Shown here: positions 15,786 to 26,081 of the stretch, one piece after another | How positions within the stretch are numbered: the stretch's first letter is position 1 | How the letters are laid out: each line of letters begins with the position of its first letter | NCBI GenBank assembly: GCA_034432795.1 | Contig: DAOUBF010000078.1 | Span: 124,001-188,000 of the forward strand | Source: DAOUBF01 sp034432795 | GTDB lineage: Bacteria > Chloroflexota > Anaerolineae > DSLN01 | DNA length: 64,000 nt | Reading direction: 5' to 3' | Program-made: the position numbers and the translations under genes | Notes under the pieces: model-generated | Told to the model about the DNA's origin: nothing | Seen by the model: the letters and a program-made list of their open reading frames with translations, nothing else | Databases searched by the model: none

Positions 15786-15820
15786 AAAAAAAGCGGAGCC
15801 CTTCCACTGGGAAGGGCTCC
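15786..15820 (-). terminator. Intrinsic terminator of the glutamate dehydrogenase gene
   Basis: On the minus strand GGAGCCCTT-N8-AAGGGCTCC (15820-15795) followed by GC and seven T residues, 30 bases after the stop of the gene at 15851. Confidence 0.9.
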
Positions 15821-15850
15821 GATCATGATGGTCCCACCCCCTATTTGGGC

Positions 15851-17185
15851 TTAAGCCCAGCCGCGCAGGCGCACCGCCTCGGCGACACGGCTGACCGCGA
15901 CCAGATAGGCCGCCAGCCGGTTATGCACCTTGTACTTCTGCGCCGTCTCGTGCACGGCATGAAAAGCGGCTGTCATTTTCTTGTCCAGCCGCTCATGTAC
16001 CGTCTCCAAATCCCAGTAGTAATCGTAGGCGTTTTGGACCATCTCAAAGTAGCTGACGGTCACCCCGCCCGCATTGCACAGGAAGTCGGGTATGACGTAA
16101 ACACCGTTTTGATAGAGGATCTCGTCGGCTTCCGGGGTCGTCGGGCCGTTGGCCAGTTCGGCCAGGATCTTGGCTTTGATGCGCGGTGCGTTCTCCTCGG
16201 TGATGACGTTCTCCAGCGCCGCGGGGAACAGGACGGTGACGGGCAGCTCCAGCAATTCCTCATTGGTGATGAATTGGGCGCCGGGGAAGCCCACCACTGA
16301 GCCGGTGGCCTTCTTGTGGGCCATCACCTTCTCGTACTCCAGGCCGTCCCAGTTCAGGATGCCGCCCTTGGAGTCGCTGACCGCCACGATCTTCAGGCCG
16401 AGCAGGTCGTGCCCCAGTTGGTGGGCATAGGAGCCAGCGTTACCATAGCCCTGGATGGCGGCGGTGGCGCCGTTCAGGTTCAGCCCCAGCACCTTGGCGG
16501 CCTCGCGCACGCAATAGATGCCGCCGCGCGCGGTGGCATCGTTGCGCCCCTGTGAACCGCCCAGGGCCAGCGGCTTGCCGGTGATCACGCCGAACTCGTT
16601 GTACCCCTGGAGGAAGGAGAACTCGTCGGCCATCCAGGCCATGATCTGCGCGTCCGTGTAGACATCGGGCGCGGGCACATCCTTTTCCAGGCCCAGAATA
16701 CGCCCCACCTGGCGGATATAGGCCCGGCTGAGACGTTCCAGTTCCCCTTTAGACATGCTCTTGGGGTCGCAGATGATGCCGCCCTTGGCGCCCCCCAGGG
16801 GCAGGTCCATCACCGCGGTCTTCCAGGTCATCCAGGCGGCCAGGGCGCGCACCGTGTCTATCGTCTCTTCGGGGTGGAAGCGGATGCCGCCTTTCGTCGG
16901 GCCGCGGGCGTCGTTGTATTGGACGCGGAAACCTTTGAATATTTTCACTTTCCCATCGTCCATGCGCACGGGCAGGGTCACGTGGAGTTCGCGCATAGGC
17001 TCGCGCAGCAGGGCGTGGATGGCAGGCTCCAACTCTAGAATCTCCGCCGCCTGGTCAAGTTGCCGTTGCGCGATCTCAAAAGGATTGGGACGCACGCGGC
17101 CATTGCCGGGCACCGCCGGCTGCGCTGGAGCGGGGGCGCGCTCCTTCTGCTCCGGCGCATGCGTCGGTTCACTCTTGGTCACCAT
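15851..17185 (-). CDS. gdhA: Glu/Leu/Phe/Val dehydrogenase (glutamate dehydrogenase), copy 1
   Basis: A 444-residue cytoplasmic enzyme catalysing oxidative deamination of glutamate to 2-oxoglutarate with NAD(P). Substrate-site blocks are present: KGGIRFHPEE, TWKTAVMDLPLGGAKGG (with the catalytic-lysine region) and the dinucleotide-binding GYGNAGSYAHQ (a variant of GxGNxG). The first 35 residues are a Pro/Ala/Glu-rich extension. ATG 17185 has GAGGAGG five bases upstream; the GTG two codons earlier would cover that site. A second, divergent copy lies at 34167. Monocistronic with its own promoter and terminator. Cofactor preference cannot be decided by eye. Confidence 0.95.
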   Translation of the reverse strand: MVTKSEPTHAPEQKERAPAPAQPAVPGNGRVRPNPFEIAQRQLDQAAEILELEPAIHALLREPMRELHVTLPVRMDDGKVKIFKGFRVQYNDARGPTKGGIRFHPEETIDTVRALAAWMTWKTAVMDLPLGGAKGGIICDPKSMSKGELERLSRAYIRQVGRILGLEKDVPAPDVYTDAQIMAWMADEFSFLQGYNEFGVITGKPLALGGSQGRNDATARGGIYCVREAAKVLGLNLNGATAAIQGYGNAGSYAHQLGHDLLGLKIVAVSDSKGGILNWDGLEYEKVMAHKKATGSVVGFPGAQFITNEELLELPVTVLFPAALENVITEENAPRIKAKILAELANGPTTPEADEILYQNGVYVIPDFLCNAGGVTVSYFEMVQNAYDYYWDLETVHERLDKKMTAAFHAVHETAQKYKVHNRLAAYLVAVSRVAEAVRLRGWA

Positions 17186-17214
17186 AGACACCTCCTCTAA
17201 GATTTAGGGACAGC

Positions 17215-17272
17215 GCTGGCCACGCGGCCAGCATTTAAGACCCATTCTGTCATGATTTAACATTGAAGTCAA
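17215..17272 (-). promoter_or_regulatory. Candidate promoter and 5'-UTR hairpin of gdhA copy 1
   Basis: TTGACT (17272-17267), 17 bases, CAGAAT (17249-17244) on the minus strand, followed by a perfect seven-pair hairpin GCTGGCC-ACGC-GGCCAGC (17215-17232) in the predicted leader, about 30 bases before the start codon. The -10 box is only a four-of-six match. Confidence 0.45.
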
Positions 17273-17477
17273 ATAGAGAGCGCTGCGCGCCTGACCGGAG
17301 GAGCGCATCCGTTCTGCCTCCGATTGGATTGCTGAAGCCTGGCTTCGGCAGTCCAGGGATGGATGGTGCATCTCCTATGCCACCCTGAAGGGGTGTAGCG
17401 CATTGCGCCTCTACAACTACAATAGACCGGCTTTGCGGCTGGGGCAAGTGATGTTTGTCTATTGAAGCGGGTGACGT

Positions 17478-17807
17478 TCATCGTGAAGTGGGCTGGATGC
17501 GGACAATGATGTGCTCGGCGATGTCCTCATCCAGGGAAAGCTCGGTCTCGTCCAGGCGCACCACCAGGCTGGGCCAGCGTTGCTCCACGCGGACCTGGCT
17601 GCCAGGGACGATGCCCAGCGTGCTTAAGCGCTCCAGGCGGCCGGGGCGCGTTGGCCGGATAGCCACCACCTGGGCGGTGGCGCCCACAGGCAGCCTGGAG
17701 AGTGGGCAGGACGCAGTCTCAGTCTCAGTTTTTGCGGGGATCAGCCGCCGTAGAAAGGCGCGCCAACCGCCGCCGTAACCACGCAGCCACGCTCGTCTTC
17801 GTCTCAT
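17478..17807 (-). CDS. feoA: FeoA domain protein
   Basis: A 109-residue protein whose last 75 residues form a FeoA SH3-like domain (LPVGATAQVV, GRLERLSTLGIVPGSQVRVE). FeoA is a small cytoplasmic partner of the ferrous-iron transporter FeoB. The first 30 residues are Arg/Trp-rich and overlap the zinc-ribbon gene by 83 bases in another frame; no better downstream start is present, so the ATG at 17807 is used although no clear ribosome site precedes it. Last gene of the feo cluster. Confidence 0.8.
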   Translation of the reverse strand: MRRRRAWLRGYGGGWRAFLRRLIPAKTETETASCPLSRLPVGATAQVVAIRPTRPGRLERLSTLGIVPGSQVRVEQRWPSLVVRLDETELSLDEDIAEHIIVRIQPTSR

Positions 17808-17928
17808 CGGGCATCTGGTAACCGCAATTGGGGCAGCAGATCAGCGCACAGCGCTCGCTCAGCGGGCAGGTGCTGTGGCAGTGCTGCCTGCTCGGATCAA
17901 ATTCATAACCGCACAGAGGACATTGCAT
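17725..17928 (-). CDS. Small double zinc-ribbon protein in the feo operon
   Basis: 67 residues with CPLCGYEF, CHSTCPLSERCALICCPNCGYQMP: eight or nine cysteines in CxxC-type pairs that could bind zinc or iron. ATG 17928 lies two bases after the feoB stop, so it is translationally linked. Similar tiny cysteine-rich proteins accompany feoAB in many bacteria (FeoC-like or DUF-type), but function is unproven. Its C-terminal third overlaps the feoA N-terminus. Confidence 0.7.
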   Translation of the reverse strand: MQCPLCGYEFDPSRQHCHSTCPLSERCALICCPNCGYQMPDETKTSVAAWLRRRLARLSTAADPRKN

Positions 17929-17930
17929 GG

Positions 17931-19937
<2,007 letters not shown>

Positions 19938-19938
19938 C

Positions 19939-20110
19939 CCACTACAGCGGGTAAGAAACCCGCCTGACTTGATTGCTACGGCGGGTATGGAAACCCGCCC
20001 TACGACGCTTTTTGATGGCAGCCTGGCGTGTAGGGCAGGTTTCCATACCTGCCGCTACAGGTCTACAGCGGGTAAGAAACCCGCCCTACGGCTACGGCGG
20101 ACCCGCCCGA
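19939..20110. repeat. GGCGGGTATGGAAACCCGCC palindromic repeat cluster
   Basis: Three or four hairpin units (ACAGCGGGTAAGAAACCCGCC, written in parts as GCGGGTAAGAAACCCGC; GGCGGGTATGGAAACCCGCC; GTAGGGCAGGTTTCCATACC) directly upstream of feoB. Same family as 6941-7100. They lie in the feoB leader on the minus strand and may influence its mRNA. Bases 20111-20322 show no gene or clear signal, apart from AT-richer sequence that could hold the feoB promoter. Confidence 0.65.
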
Positions 20111-20322
20111 CTCAATTGAATTGTGACTAAAACGCGCCGAATGGTAACCCTTCGTTGCAAGGGCAACATACCATAGTGCGAAGACCGTGTATAGTGTCAT
20201 ATGTCACAAATTCAGGGTGACTGTCGTCACATATCAGCTTTCAACTATGTCGCCGACCGCTGCCGGTCAGCACGGTGGGGCGTGAGGGTGGACAGGTGTG
20301 CCTGCGGGTCGTGCACCCTAAA

Positions 20323-20413
20323 GGTACTCAACGGATTATCTAAGGTACTCAACGGATTATTTACAGGAATCAAGGAGGCTAACGTCGCCTTCGGCGACAG
20401 GAATCAAGGAAAT
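20323..20413 (+). repeat. GGTACTCAACGGATTAT repeat with hairpin
   Basis: Two tandem copies of GGTACTCAACGGATTAT (20323 and 20344), then ACAGGAATCAAGGAGG, a hairpin GTCGCC-TTC-GGCGAC (20384-20398) and AGGAATCAAGGAAAT. The same modules occur at 36279, 38515, 41428, 50411 and 58681. Intergenic, downstream of the FAD oxidoreductase gene. Confidence 0.75.
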
Positions 20414-20497
20414 TGGGTAAAGACAGGCTGGTTCACCCTGTCCACATCTCCACTGGGACAGGCGCTGTGGTCTTCATCGGTGATGGGAATATAAATG

Positions 20498-21967
20498 TCA
20501 GGCGCTTAAGCGCCGTTCCTGAGTCACGCGTGTAGCGCGACGAAGTTCCTGCAACGCCGTACGGGCAGCGTGGTAGCCGCACATGCCGTGCACACCGGCG
20601 CCGGGTGGCGTGGACGCCGAGCAGATGTAGATGCCTCTGGCGGGCGTCGCATAGGGGTTGAGCCGGAGGGCAGGCCGGAAGTAGTGCTGCCGCCAGTCTT
20701 GCACGCCGCCGCCGATATGCCCCCCGATGCAGTTGGCGTTGTGTGCCTCCAGCAGGGCCGGCGTTGTCACGCTCCGCGCCAGGATGCGGGCGCGGAAGCC
20801 GGGCGCAAAGCGCTCAATCTGCGCCTCAATGCGCGCGGTCATGTCAAAGGTTGAGCCGTTGGGCACATGGCAATAGGCCCAGGCGGTGTGCTTCCCCTGC
20901 GGTGCTCGCGTGGGGTCAAACAGGCTGGCCTGCACCAGGATCACGAACGGCCGTTCGGGGTGCTCGCCGCGCCACACCGCCGCCTCGCTCGCCGCGATCT
21001 CCTCCAGCGTCCCGCCGAGATGCACCGTCGCTGCCCGTGCGCAGGCCGCCGCCCTCCAGGGGATGGGGCCATCCAGCGCCCAATCCACTTTGAAGGCCGC
21101 CGGGCCGTAGCGGTAGCGCTCCAATGCCCGGCGATAGCCGGGTGGCAGGCGCTCCCCGGCGATATGGCCCAGTGCGTGAGGCGAGGTATTGAAGAGAATG
21201 GCGCGGGCGGGTGGTAGCCCCTCCAGGGAGGTCACACGCACGCCGGTGACGATCTCACCGCCGAGTGCGCGGAGATGGGAGGCCAGGGCCTCGGCGATGC
21301 GTTGCGAACCGCCCCGCGCCAGCGGCCAGCCGACGGCATGGCCCGCTGCGCCAAGGAGCAGGCTAAAGGCAGCGGTCAGGGGTTGATCTAAAGGCAGCAT
21401 GGAGTGGGCGGCCATCCCTGCGAAGAGCGCACGGGCAGGGTCGCTTTTAAACACAACCTGCGCCAGGCGATGGGCCGGCCACAATGCCCACAGGCCAAAG
21501 CGGGCGAGCGTGAGCGGGTGGCGCGGCGGCAGGGGGAGCGGGCCAAGCAGGTCGGCCAGAAGCTGTTCCCAGCGGGCAACGAGCGGCCCCATGAGCCACC
21601 GGTATCTGGCGGCGTCCTGGCCCAACGTCTCGCCGGTGGCCTGGAGGGAGCGCTCCAGGACGGCGGCGGTGCCGTCCTCCAGAGGGTGGGCCAGGGCTGC
21701 AGGCGGCTGGACCCAGGCCAGGCCGTAGTCGGCCAGGGGCAGGGAGCGGAAGACGGGCGAGGCCACGCCCAGGGGATGCACTGCTGAGCACAGGTCGTGG
21801 ACGAAGCCGGGCAGGGTCAACTCCGCCGAGCGCGTGCCCCCGCCAATGCTTTCCTCAGCTTCATAGACGACAACCGACAGCCCGGCCTGCGCCAGCGTGA
21901 TCGCTGCCGCCAGGCCGTTCGGCCCGGCGCCGATGATGATCGCATCGTAAGCGGTGTGGCCTGTCAT
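20498..21967 (-). CDS. FAD-dependent oxidoreductase, phytoene-desaturase-like
   Basis: A 489-residue flavoprotein. The N-terminal FAD-binding motif YDAIIIGAGPNGLAAAITLAQAG and the following VYEAEESIGGGTRSAELTLPG identify the amine-oxidase / phytoene dehydrogenase-like group; C-terminal IGGHIGGGVQDWRQHYFRP and ICSASTPPGAGVHGMCGYHAA are also typical (NAD(P)/FAD-dependent CrtI-like proteins such as PYROXD2 relatives). Substrate unknown; no carotenoid genes are nearby. The start is uncertain between ATG 21967, chosen here with GGGGAGA before it, and ATG 21982; the longer frame to 22015 is less likely. Stands alone, divergent from the ABC exporter gene. Confidence 0.85.
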   Translation of the reverse strand: MTGHTAYDAIIIGAGPNGLAAAITLAQAGLSVVVYEAEESIGGGTRSAELTLPGFVHDLCSAVHPLGVASPVFRSLPLADYGLAWVQPPAALAHPLEDGTAAVLERSLQATGETLGQDAARYRWLMGPLVARWEQLLADLLGPLPLPPRHPLTLARFGLWALWPAHRLAQVVFKSDPARALFAGMAAHSMLPLDQPLTAAFSLLLGAAGHAVGWPLARGGSQRIAEALASHLRALGGEIVTGVRVTSLEGLPPARAILFNTSPHALGHIAGERLPPGYRRALERYRYGPAAFKVDWALDGPIPWRAAACARAATVHLGGTLEEIAASEAAVWRGEHPERPFVILVQASLFDPTRAPQGKHTAWAYCHVPNGSTFDMTARIEAQIERFAPGFRARILARSVTTPALLEAHNANCIGGHIGGGVQDWRQHYFRPALRLNPYATPARGIYICSASTPPGAGVHGMCGYHAARTALQELRRATRVTQERRLSA

Positions 21968-22097
21968 TCTCCCCGCGCTCATGGAAGTTCTGAGTATAGC
22001 CGGTGGCGACGCCAATGGAAAGTGGGATCAGGATGGTCATTCGCTGACACAGTTCGTGTGTATAATTGCGTGGTAGGGGACTGCTCTGAGGGTCAAT

Positions 22098-23948
22098 ATG
22101 ATACAACATCGTTGGTCTCAAATCCAGGCGTGGCTCGCCGGGCGGCGGGCGAAGGTCCGGGATGCGGCGGTCAATGTACGGCGGGCTTTCTGGTTAGTCT
22201 GGCAGGCCCATCGCCCCTCGGCCCTGGCGATGCTCGCGGCCACGCTCATCGGGGCGGTTTTGCCCGTCGGGCAGGCCTGGGTGGGTAAACTGATCGTGGA
22301 TAGCGTGGTGGCCTCCATCAACGCGCGCGTAGGGGCGCAGGCCGGGCTCCAGGCCGTGCTGCCCTTGTTGGCGATAGAGTTCGTGCTGATCGTGCTCCAG
22401 GCCGCCAATGCGCAGGCGCGCAAATACGCCGAGCACGTCCTGCACGCGCAGATCAACCTGAGCATCAACACGCGCATCATCCGCAAGGCGCTGGAGCTGG
22501 ACCTGTCGCACTTTGAGAACGCCGAGTATTACGATAAGCTAGAGAACGCCCGGCGCGAGGCCGACTGGCGTAGCCTGCAGATCGTCAACAGCGGTTTCTA
22601 CATTGTTCAGAACACGATCTCGCTCCTCTCCTACGGCGCGCTGTTGTTCCGCTTCAGCCCCTGGCTGGCTTTTATCCTGTTCGCTGCCATCATCCCTGCG
22701 TTCGTTGCCCAGAGTCGCTATGGCGAATTGCACTTCCGTATCCTGACCTGGCGCGCACCGGAGGCGCGTAAGCTCGCCTATCTGGAGTACCTGCTCACCG
22801 ATTACAAGGCGGTGAAGGAGATCAAGCTGTTCGGGCTGGGCGAGCCGCTCCTGGGCCGCTACGCCAGCCTGTTCTGGAAGTTCCTGCGCGAAGACCAGGC
22901 GCTGGCCTGGAAGCGCAGTTGGGCCTCGCTCGGCTGGGGGCTGCTCGCCTCGCTCTCCTATTATGCCTCCTATGCCTGGATCGTCTGGCGGGCCGTGGCC
23001 GGCCTGATCACCCTGGGCGATATGACGCTCTATCTGAACATCTTCCGCAGCAGCCAGAACATGTTTGAGTCTGTCTTCTACGGCTTAAGCGATCTCTACG
23101 AGAACGGACTGTTTCTGAGTAACCTGTTCACCTTCCTTGAGCTGCGGCCCCAGATGGTCATTGCAGCGCGTCCTTTGCCTGTGCCCAGAGAAATCCGCCG
23201 GGGGATTGAGTTCCGGGGGGTGTCCTTCAAGTACGATGGGCACGGCGAATGGGCGCTGCGCGATGTAAATCTCACCATCCGACCCGGCGAGAAGATCGCG
23301 CTCGTCGGCCCCAACGGGGCGGGCAAGACGACGTTGATCAAGCTGCTCACGCGCCTCTATGACCCGACCGAGGGGCAGATTCTGCTGGACGGCGTGGATT
23401 TGCGCGACTACGACCTGAACGAGCTGCGGCGGCGGATCGGGGTGATCTTCCAGGACTTTGTGCAGTACTATATGACCGCCGCGGAGAACATCGGCTTCGG
23501 TCAGGTGGAGGCATTGGACGACCGCTCGCGCATCGTCGGCGCGGCAGTGAAGAGCGGCGCCGACCCGGTCATCCGGGCACTGCCGGAGCAGTACGAGACG
23601 ACGTTGGGGCGCTGGTTCTCCAAGGGGCGCGACCTGTCGGGCGGCGAGTGGCAGAAGATCGCGTTGGCGCGCGCCTTCATGCGCGACTGCGAGGTACTCG
23701 TTCTGGATGAGCCGACGGCGGCGCTGGATGCGGAGAACGAGTTAAAGGTGTTTCAACAGTTCCGCGAGCTGACCAATGACAAGATCGCGGTGCTGATCAG
23801 CCACCGCTTCTCCACTGTGCGTATGGCCGACCGCATTTTCGTCATGGAGAAGGGCCGCATCACCGAGCAGGGGACGCACGCGGAGTTGTTGGCGCAGGGC
23901 GGCACCTACGCGCGGCTGTTCAGGCTGCAGGCAGAGTCGTATCGGTAA
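22098..23948 (+). CDS. ABC transporter, fused permease and ATPase (exporter type)
   Basis: A 616-residue half-transporter expected to dimerise. Membrane domain with about six helices (about 30-340) and an ATPase domain (about 370-610): Walker A VGPNGAGKTT, VIFQDFVQYY, signature LSGGEWQKIALARAF, Walker B VLVLDEPTAALDA, switch His SHRFSTV. Resembles the group of exporters found singly in Chloroflexota and Actinobacteria; cargo unknown. A TATAAT at 22061 lies about 35 bases before ATG 22098, but no good -35 box is seen. The last 72 bases recur almost unchanged at 25078-25154. Confidence 0.93.
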   Translation: MIQHRWSQIQAWLAGRRAKVRDAAVNVRRAFWLVWQAHRPSALAMLAATLIGAVLPVGQAWVGKLIVDSVVASINARVGAQAGLQAVLPLLAIEFVLIVLQAANAQARKYAEHVLHAQINLSINTRIIRKALELDLSHFENAEYYDKLENARREADWRSLQIVNSGFYIVQNTISLLSYGALLFRFSPWLAFILFAAIIPAFVAQSRYGELHFRILTWRAPEARKLAYLEYLLTDYKAVKEIKLFGLGEPLLGRYASLFWKFLREDQALAWKRSWASLGWGLLASLSYYASYAWIVWRAVAGLITLGDMTLYLNIFRSSQNMFESVFYGLSDLYENGLFLSNLFTFLELRPQMVIAARPLPVPREIRRGIEFRGVSFKYDGHGEWALRDVNLTIRPGEKIALVGPNGAGKTTLIKLLTRLYDPTEGQILLDGVDLRDYDLNELRRRIGVIFQDFVQYYMTAAENIGFGQVEALDDRSRIVGAAVKSGADPVIRALPEQYETTLGRWFSKGRDLSGGEWQKIALARAFMRDCEVLVLDEPTAALDAENELKVFQQFRELTNDKIAVLISHRFSTVRMADRIFVMEKGRITEQGTHAELLAQGGTYARLFRLQAESYR

Positions 23949-24035
23949 ACTCAAGCGCCGGCGACGGATAGAACCGGGCGGCGAATCACATCCCGTTTTG
24001 ACATGCACCCCTGGCCGCCTGCCTGGGGTCTGCCA

Positions 24036-24452
24036 CTATCCGGGCTCCTGCCGCCTGATGCCGACGAAACGCTCAAAATGAACGTCGTACGAGTAGACGA
24101 TTTGTGAGCCGGATTGCTCCATGGAGGCGACGATCATGGCGTCGCCGAAGCCGATATTCGCAGAGGTGTATAGATCAAGCGCTCGCAAGACCGTGCGGCG
24201 ATTTCGCAGCTTAAACCCAGGCAGGCGAACCAGCGGGGCGAGCAGGTCCCGCACGTGGTCATGAGGGAGATGGTAAAGCCGCGGCGACGACAGCACATAC
24301 ACCGCATCGGCGATCACTGTATCAGGCGCCGCTATCTCTATCTGGCCATCTCGCACGCGCTCAAAGAGTGCGGCCGCCTGTGCCTGTTTGGTCAAGTCAT
24401 CGCCGGTGAGAAAACGGATGATGACGTCGGTATCAATGAAGGCCACCGTCAT
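24036..24452 (-). CDS. PIN-domain toxin (VapC-like RNase)
   Basis: 138 residues. The PIN acidic residues are visible: FIDTDVIIRF at residues 5-14 (first Asp), ADAVYVLSS near 48 (the usual Glu position reads D), GFGDAMIVASM near 103 and YDVHF near 121. Family members cleave RNA with Mg2+. ATGA overlap with the upstream AbrB-type gene is the standard antitoxin-toxin arrangement, so the antitoxin is made first. A broken relative lies at 3585-3870. It is about 90 bases downstream of the convergent ABC exporter gene. Confidence 0.88.
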   Translation of the reverse strand: MTVAFIDTDVIIRFLTGDDLTKQAQAAALFERVRDGQIEIAAPDTVIADAVYVLSSPRLYHLPHDHVRDLLAPLVRLPGFKLRNRRTVLRALDLYTSANIGFGDAMIVASMEQSGSQIVYSYDVHFERFVGIRRQEPG

Positions 24453-24715
24453 TCGTCTTCTTTGTACTCCGTCTCAAGGTAGTCCTCAATAGCGATGTCA
24501 TGTATCTCCTGCCAGGGCAACGGCTTCTTTAAGGACCCCGCAGCGCCGCGTAAGGAGGCAAGATCGGGATAGCGTGCCGCTGCCAGGCGTACCGTGCCCT
24601 CATCTTCCAGGATGATCAGCACCTTATCCTTCGGTTTGATACGCAGCACCTTGCGGACCTCGGCTGGGACCGTAATCTGGCCTTTCGGGCTTACACTGCT
24701 GATGAATTCCTTCAT
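24449..24715 (-). CDS. AbrB/MazE-type antitoxin
   Basis: 88 residues. The N-terminal SpoVT-AbrB swapped-hairpin DNA-binding domain (VSPKGQITVPAEVRKVLRI, then PKDKVLIILEDEG) is followed by an acidic tail (IEDYLETEYKEDE) that would wrap the PIN toxin. It overlaps the toxin gene by four bases. A perfect inverted repeat lies about 40 bases upstream and is a likely operator for autoregulation. Confidence 0.88.
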   Translation of the reverse strand: MKEFISSVSPKGQITVPAEVRKVLRIKPKDKVLIILEDEGTVRLAAARYPDLASLRGAAGSLKKPLPWQEIHDIAIEDYLETEYKEDE

Positions 24716-24756
24716 GTCTGCACTTCTCCCATGTCTGTCTGTACCCTATGAGTATT

Positions 24757-24782
24757 GTACAACTGATTGATATAAGTTGTAC
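24757..24782. promoter_or_regulatory. Candidate operator of the AbrB-PIN module
   Basis: Perfect inverted repeat GTACAACT-N10-AGTTGTAC, AT-rich in a GC-rich setting, between the antitoxin start (24715) and the repeats upstream. Position and symmetry suit binding of a dimeric AbrB-type antitoxin to its own promoter. Confidence 0.55.
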
Positions 24783-24827
24783 CATAGCTGCCAACCGTTG
24801 TCAATAGAGGGTCTCCCCATACTGACA

Positions 24828-25015
24828 GATTCCCATCCCCGCCCTCACCCTCCCTCGTCCAGGGGGAGGGCAGACCCCCCTCCCCCTTCTGTGGGGGAGG
24901 GCTGGGGTGGGGGGACAGAATCATCTTCTCCCTGCCCCTCCCCCCATCCAGGGGGAGGGAATATACCTCTCTTCCCCCATGTGGGGGAGAGTTGGAGTGG
25001 GGGGTAGGGGTGAGG
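24828..25015. repeat. CCCTCC / GGGGGAGGG palindromic repeat block
   Basis: Two successive units of the form CCCTCCCTCGTCCAGGGGGA...CTGTGGGGGAGGGCTGGGGT. Same GC-rich module as inside the MITE-like elements and at 41482-41560, 49171-49222 and 62919-63075. No gene; with 24716-24827 and 25016-25077 it fills the gap between antitoxin and LiaF-like gene. Confidence 0.65.
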
Positions 25016-25077
25016 CGCCGCTCCGCCCCTACGTCGGCCAAAGAATCCAAATACGCTCTATCTGTGTCTGAGCGGGA

Positions 25078-25154
25078 TCACCGGGCAAGGGACGCACGCG
25101 GAGTTGTTGGCGCAGGGCGGCACCTACGCGCGGCTGTTCAGGCTGCAGGCGGAG
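25078..25154 (+). pseudogene. Duplicated 3' end of the ABC exporter gene
   Basis: About 77 bases nearly identical to the end of the ABC exporter gene (about 23862-23936): both encode GTHAELLAQGGTYARLFRLQ. A handful of substitutions separate them. It lacks everything upstream, so it is a fragment, left by a duplication or by insertion of the intervening toxin-antitoxin and repeat segment. Confidence 0.8.
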
Positions 25155-25175
25155 GATGCTGGTGGCGGCGCCCCC

Positions 25176-26078
25176 TTAGCGCACTACAATGCTGCCCACG
25201 CCCCCGCTGATGCGGATCTCCGCCCGGCTTTCGGCGGTGTCAAAGTTGCGGCTGACCCATTCGTTGTCCTGGCGCAGGACATCTGGCACGGTAACGCTCA
25301 CATTTCCCAGCCCCTGGCTGGCGCGAACACGCACGGCCAGGCCGCGCGGCACCGTGATCACGGTGTTGCCCACGCCCCCCCGAATGTCCACGTCCAAATG
25401 CCCTTCGGCTGGCAGGGTCAGGAGCGTCTGCCCCACCCCTGTATCCAGTTCCAGGCGCGTCAGCCGCAGGCCGCTCAGGTCCAGCGTGCTTTGGCCCACG
25501 CCGGTGGAGAGCTTGAGCGCCAGCGGTAGCCGGTCACTCAGGCCGATCTCCCAGCGAGAGTCCACCTGTGGGCCGAGGAAGGGAAAGAAGGAGAAGTCGG
25601 TCCTCGCCTCGTGTATTCTCAGCCGCCCGGTGTCGCCACTCACCTCCCATGTGGTCTCCACGCGCCGACCTGGGGCGTTGTCTATCGTCGCCTCCATCAG
25701 ATTGGGCGAGTCCGCCAGCCGGTAGAGCCTGGCCGACCCTACGCTGAAGTCAATAGTCACCTCGGCCTGCCGGATGTCGCCCAGCGGCTGGCTGATCGTC
25801 TGCCGTTCGCCGGTGCGGGTGGTGAGTAGCGTCGGGGTCAGGCTGAGCAAGACGATGGCGACAATGGCGATCACCGCCACGATGAGGACGATGAGCGAGC
25901 CGACCCAGGAGCTTCGCCCGAACAGGATTTCCAGGCCGATCAGGATGAGCAGCACAGGCCAGAAGCGCCACAGGGTGCCCCAGATGCCCCAGGGGAGCAC
26001 GTTCAGGGTGTTGAGCAGGAGCACGATGCCGATAGCGATAAGCAGGATAGGCCCAATCAGGCCCCGTCGCCGTTCCAT
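25176..26078 (-). CDS. LiaF-like membrane protein (DUF5668 plus cell-wall-active antibiotic response domain)
   Basis: 300 residues: three or four N-terminal hydrophobic helices (about 8-85, with WPVLLILIGLEILFG), followed by a beta-helix-like C-terminal region (about 95-300) with repeated VGQSTLDLSGL, VGQTLLTLPAEG and VGNTVITVPRGL strands, as in LiaF/YvqF. Family members sense envelope stress together with LiaRS, which are not present here. ATG 26078 follows GGAGGTAGC; the gene starts three bases after the PspC-domain gene ends, so the two form an operon. The link to envelope stress is by family only. Confidence 0.85.
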   Translation of the reverse strand: MERRRGLIGPILLIAIGIVLLLNTLNVLPWGIWGTLWRFWPVLLILIGLEILFGRSSWVGSLIVLIVAVIAIVAIVLLSLTPTLLTTRTGERQTISQPLGDIRQAEVTIDFSVGSARLYRLADSPNLMEATIDNAPGRRVETTWEVSGDTGRLRIHEARTDFSFFPFLGPQVDSRWEIGLSDRLPLALKLSTGVGQSTLDLSGLRLTRLELDTGVGQTLLTLPAEGHLDVDIRGGVGNTVITVPRGLAVRVRASQGLGNVSVTVPDVLRQDNEWVSRNFDTAESRAEIRISGGVGSIVVR

Positions 26079-26081
26079 GCG

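Noticed and set aside
17250..17481. Short minus-strand ORFs upstream of gdhA copy 1
   Set aside because: Low coding character and no ribosome site; the region holds only a promoter and hairpins.
22030..22070. Promoter before the ABC exporter
   Set aside because: A TATAAT is present but no acceptable -35 at 16-18 bases; not listed as a feature.
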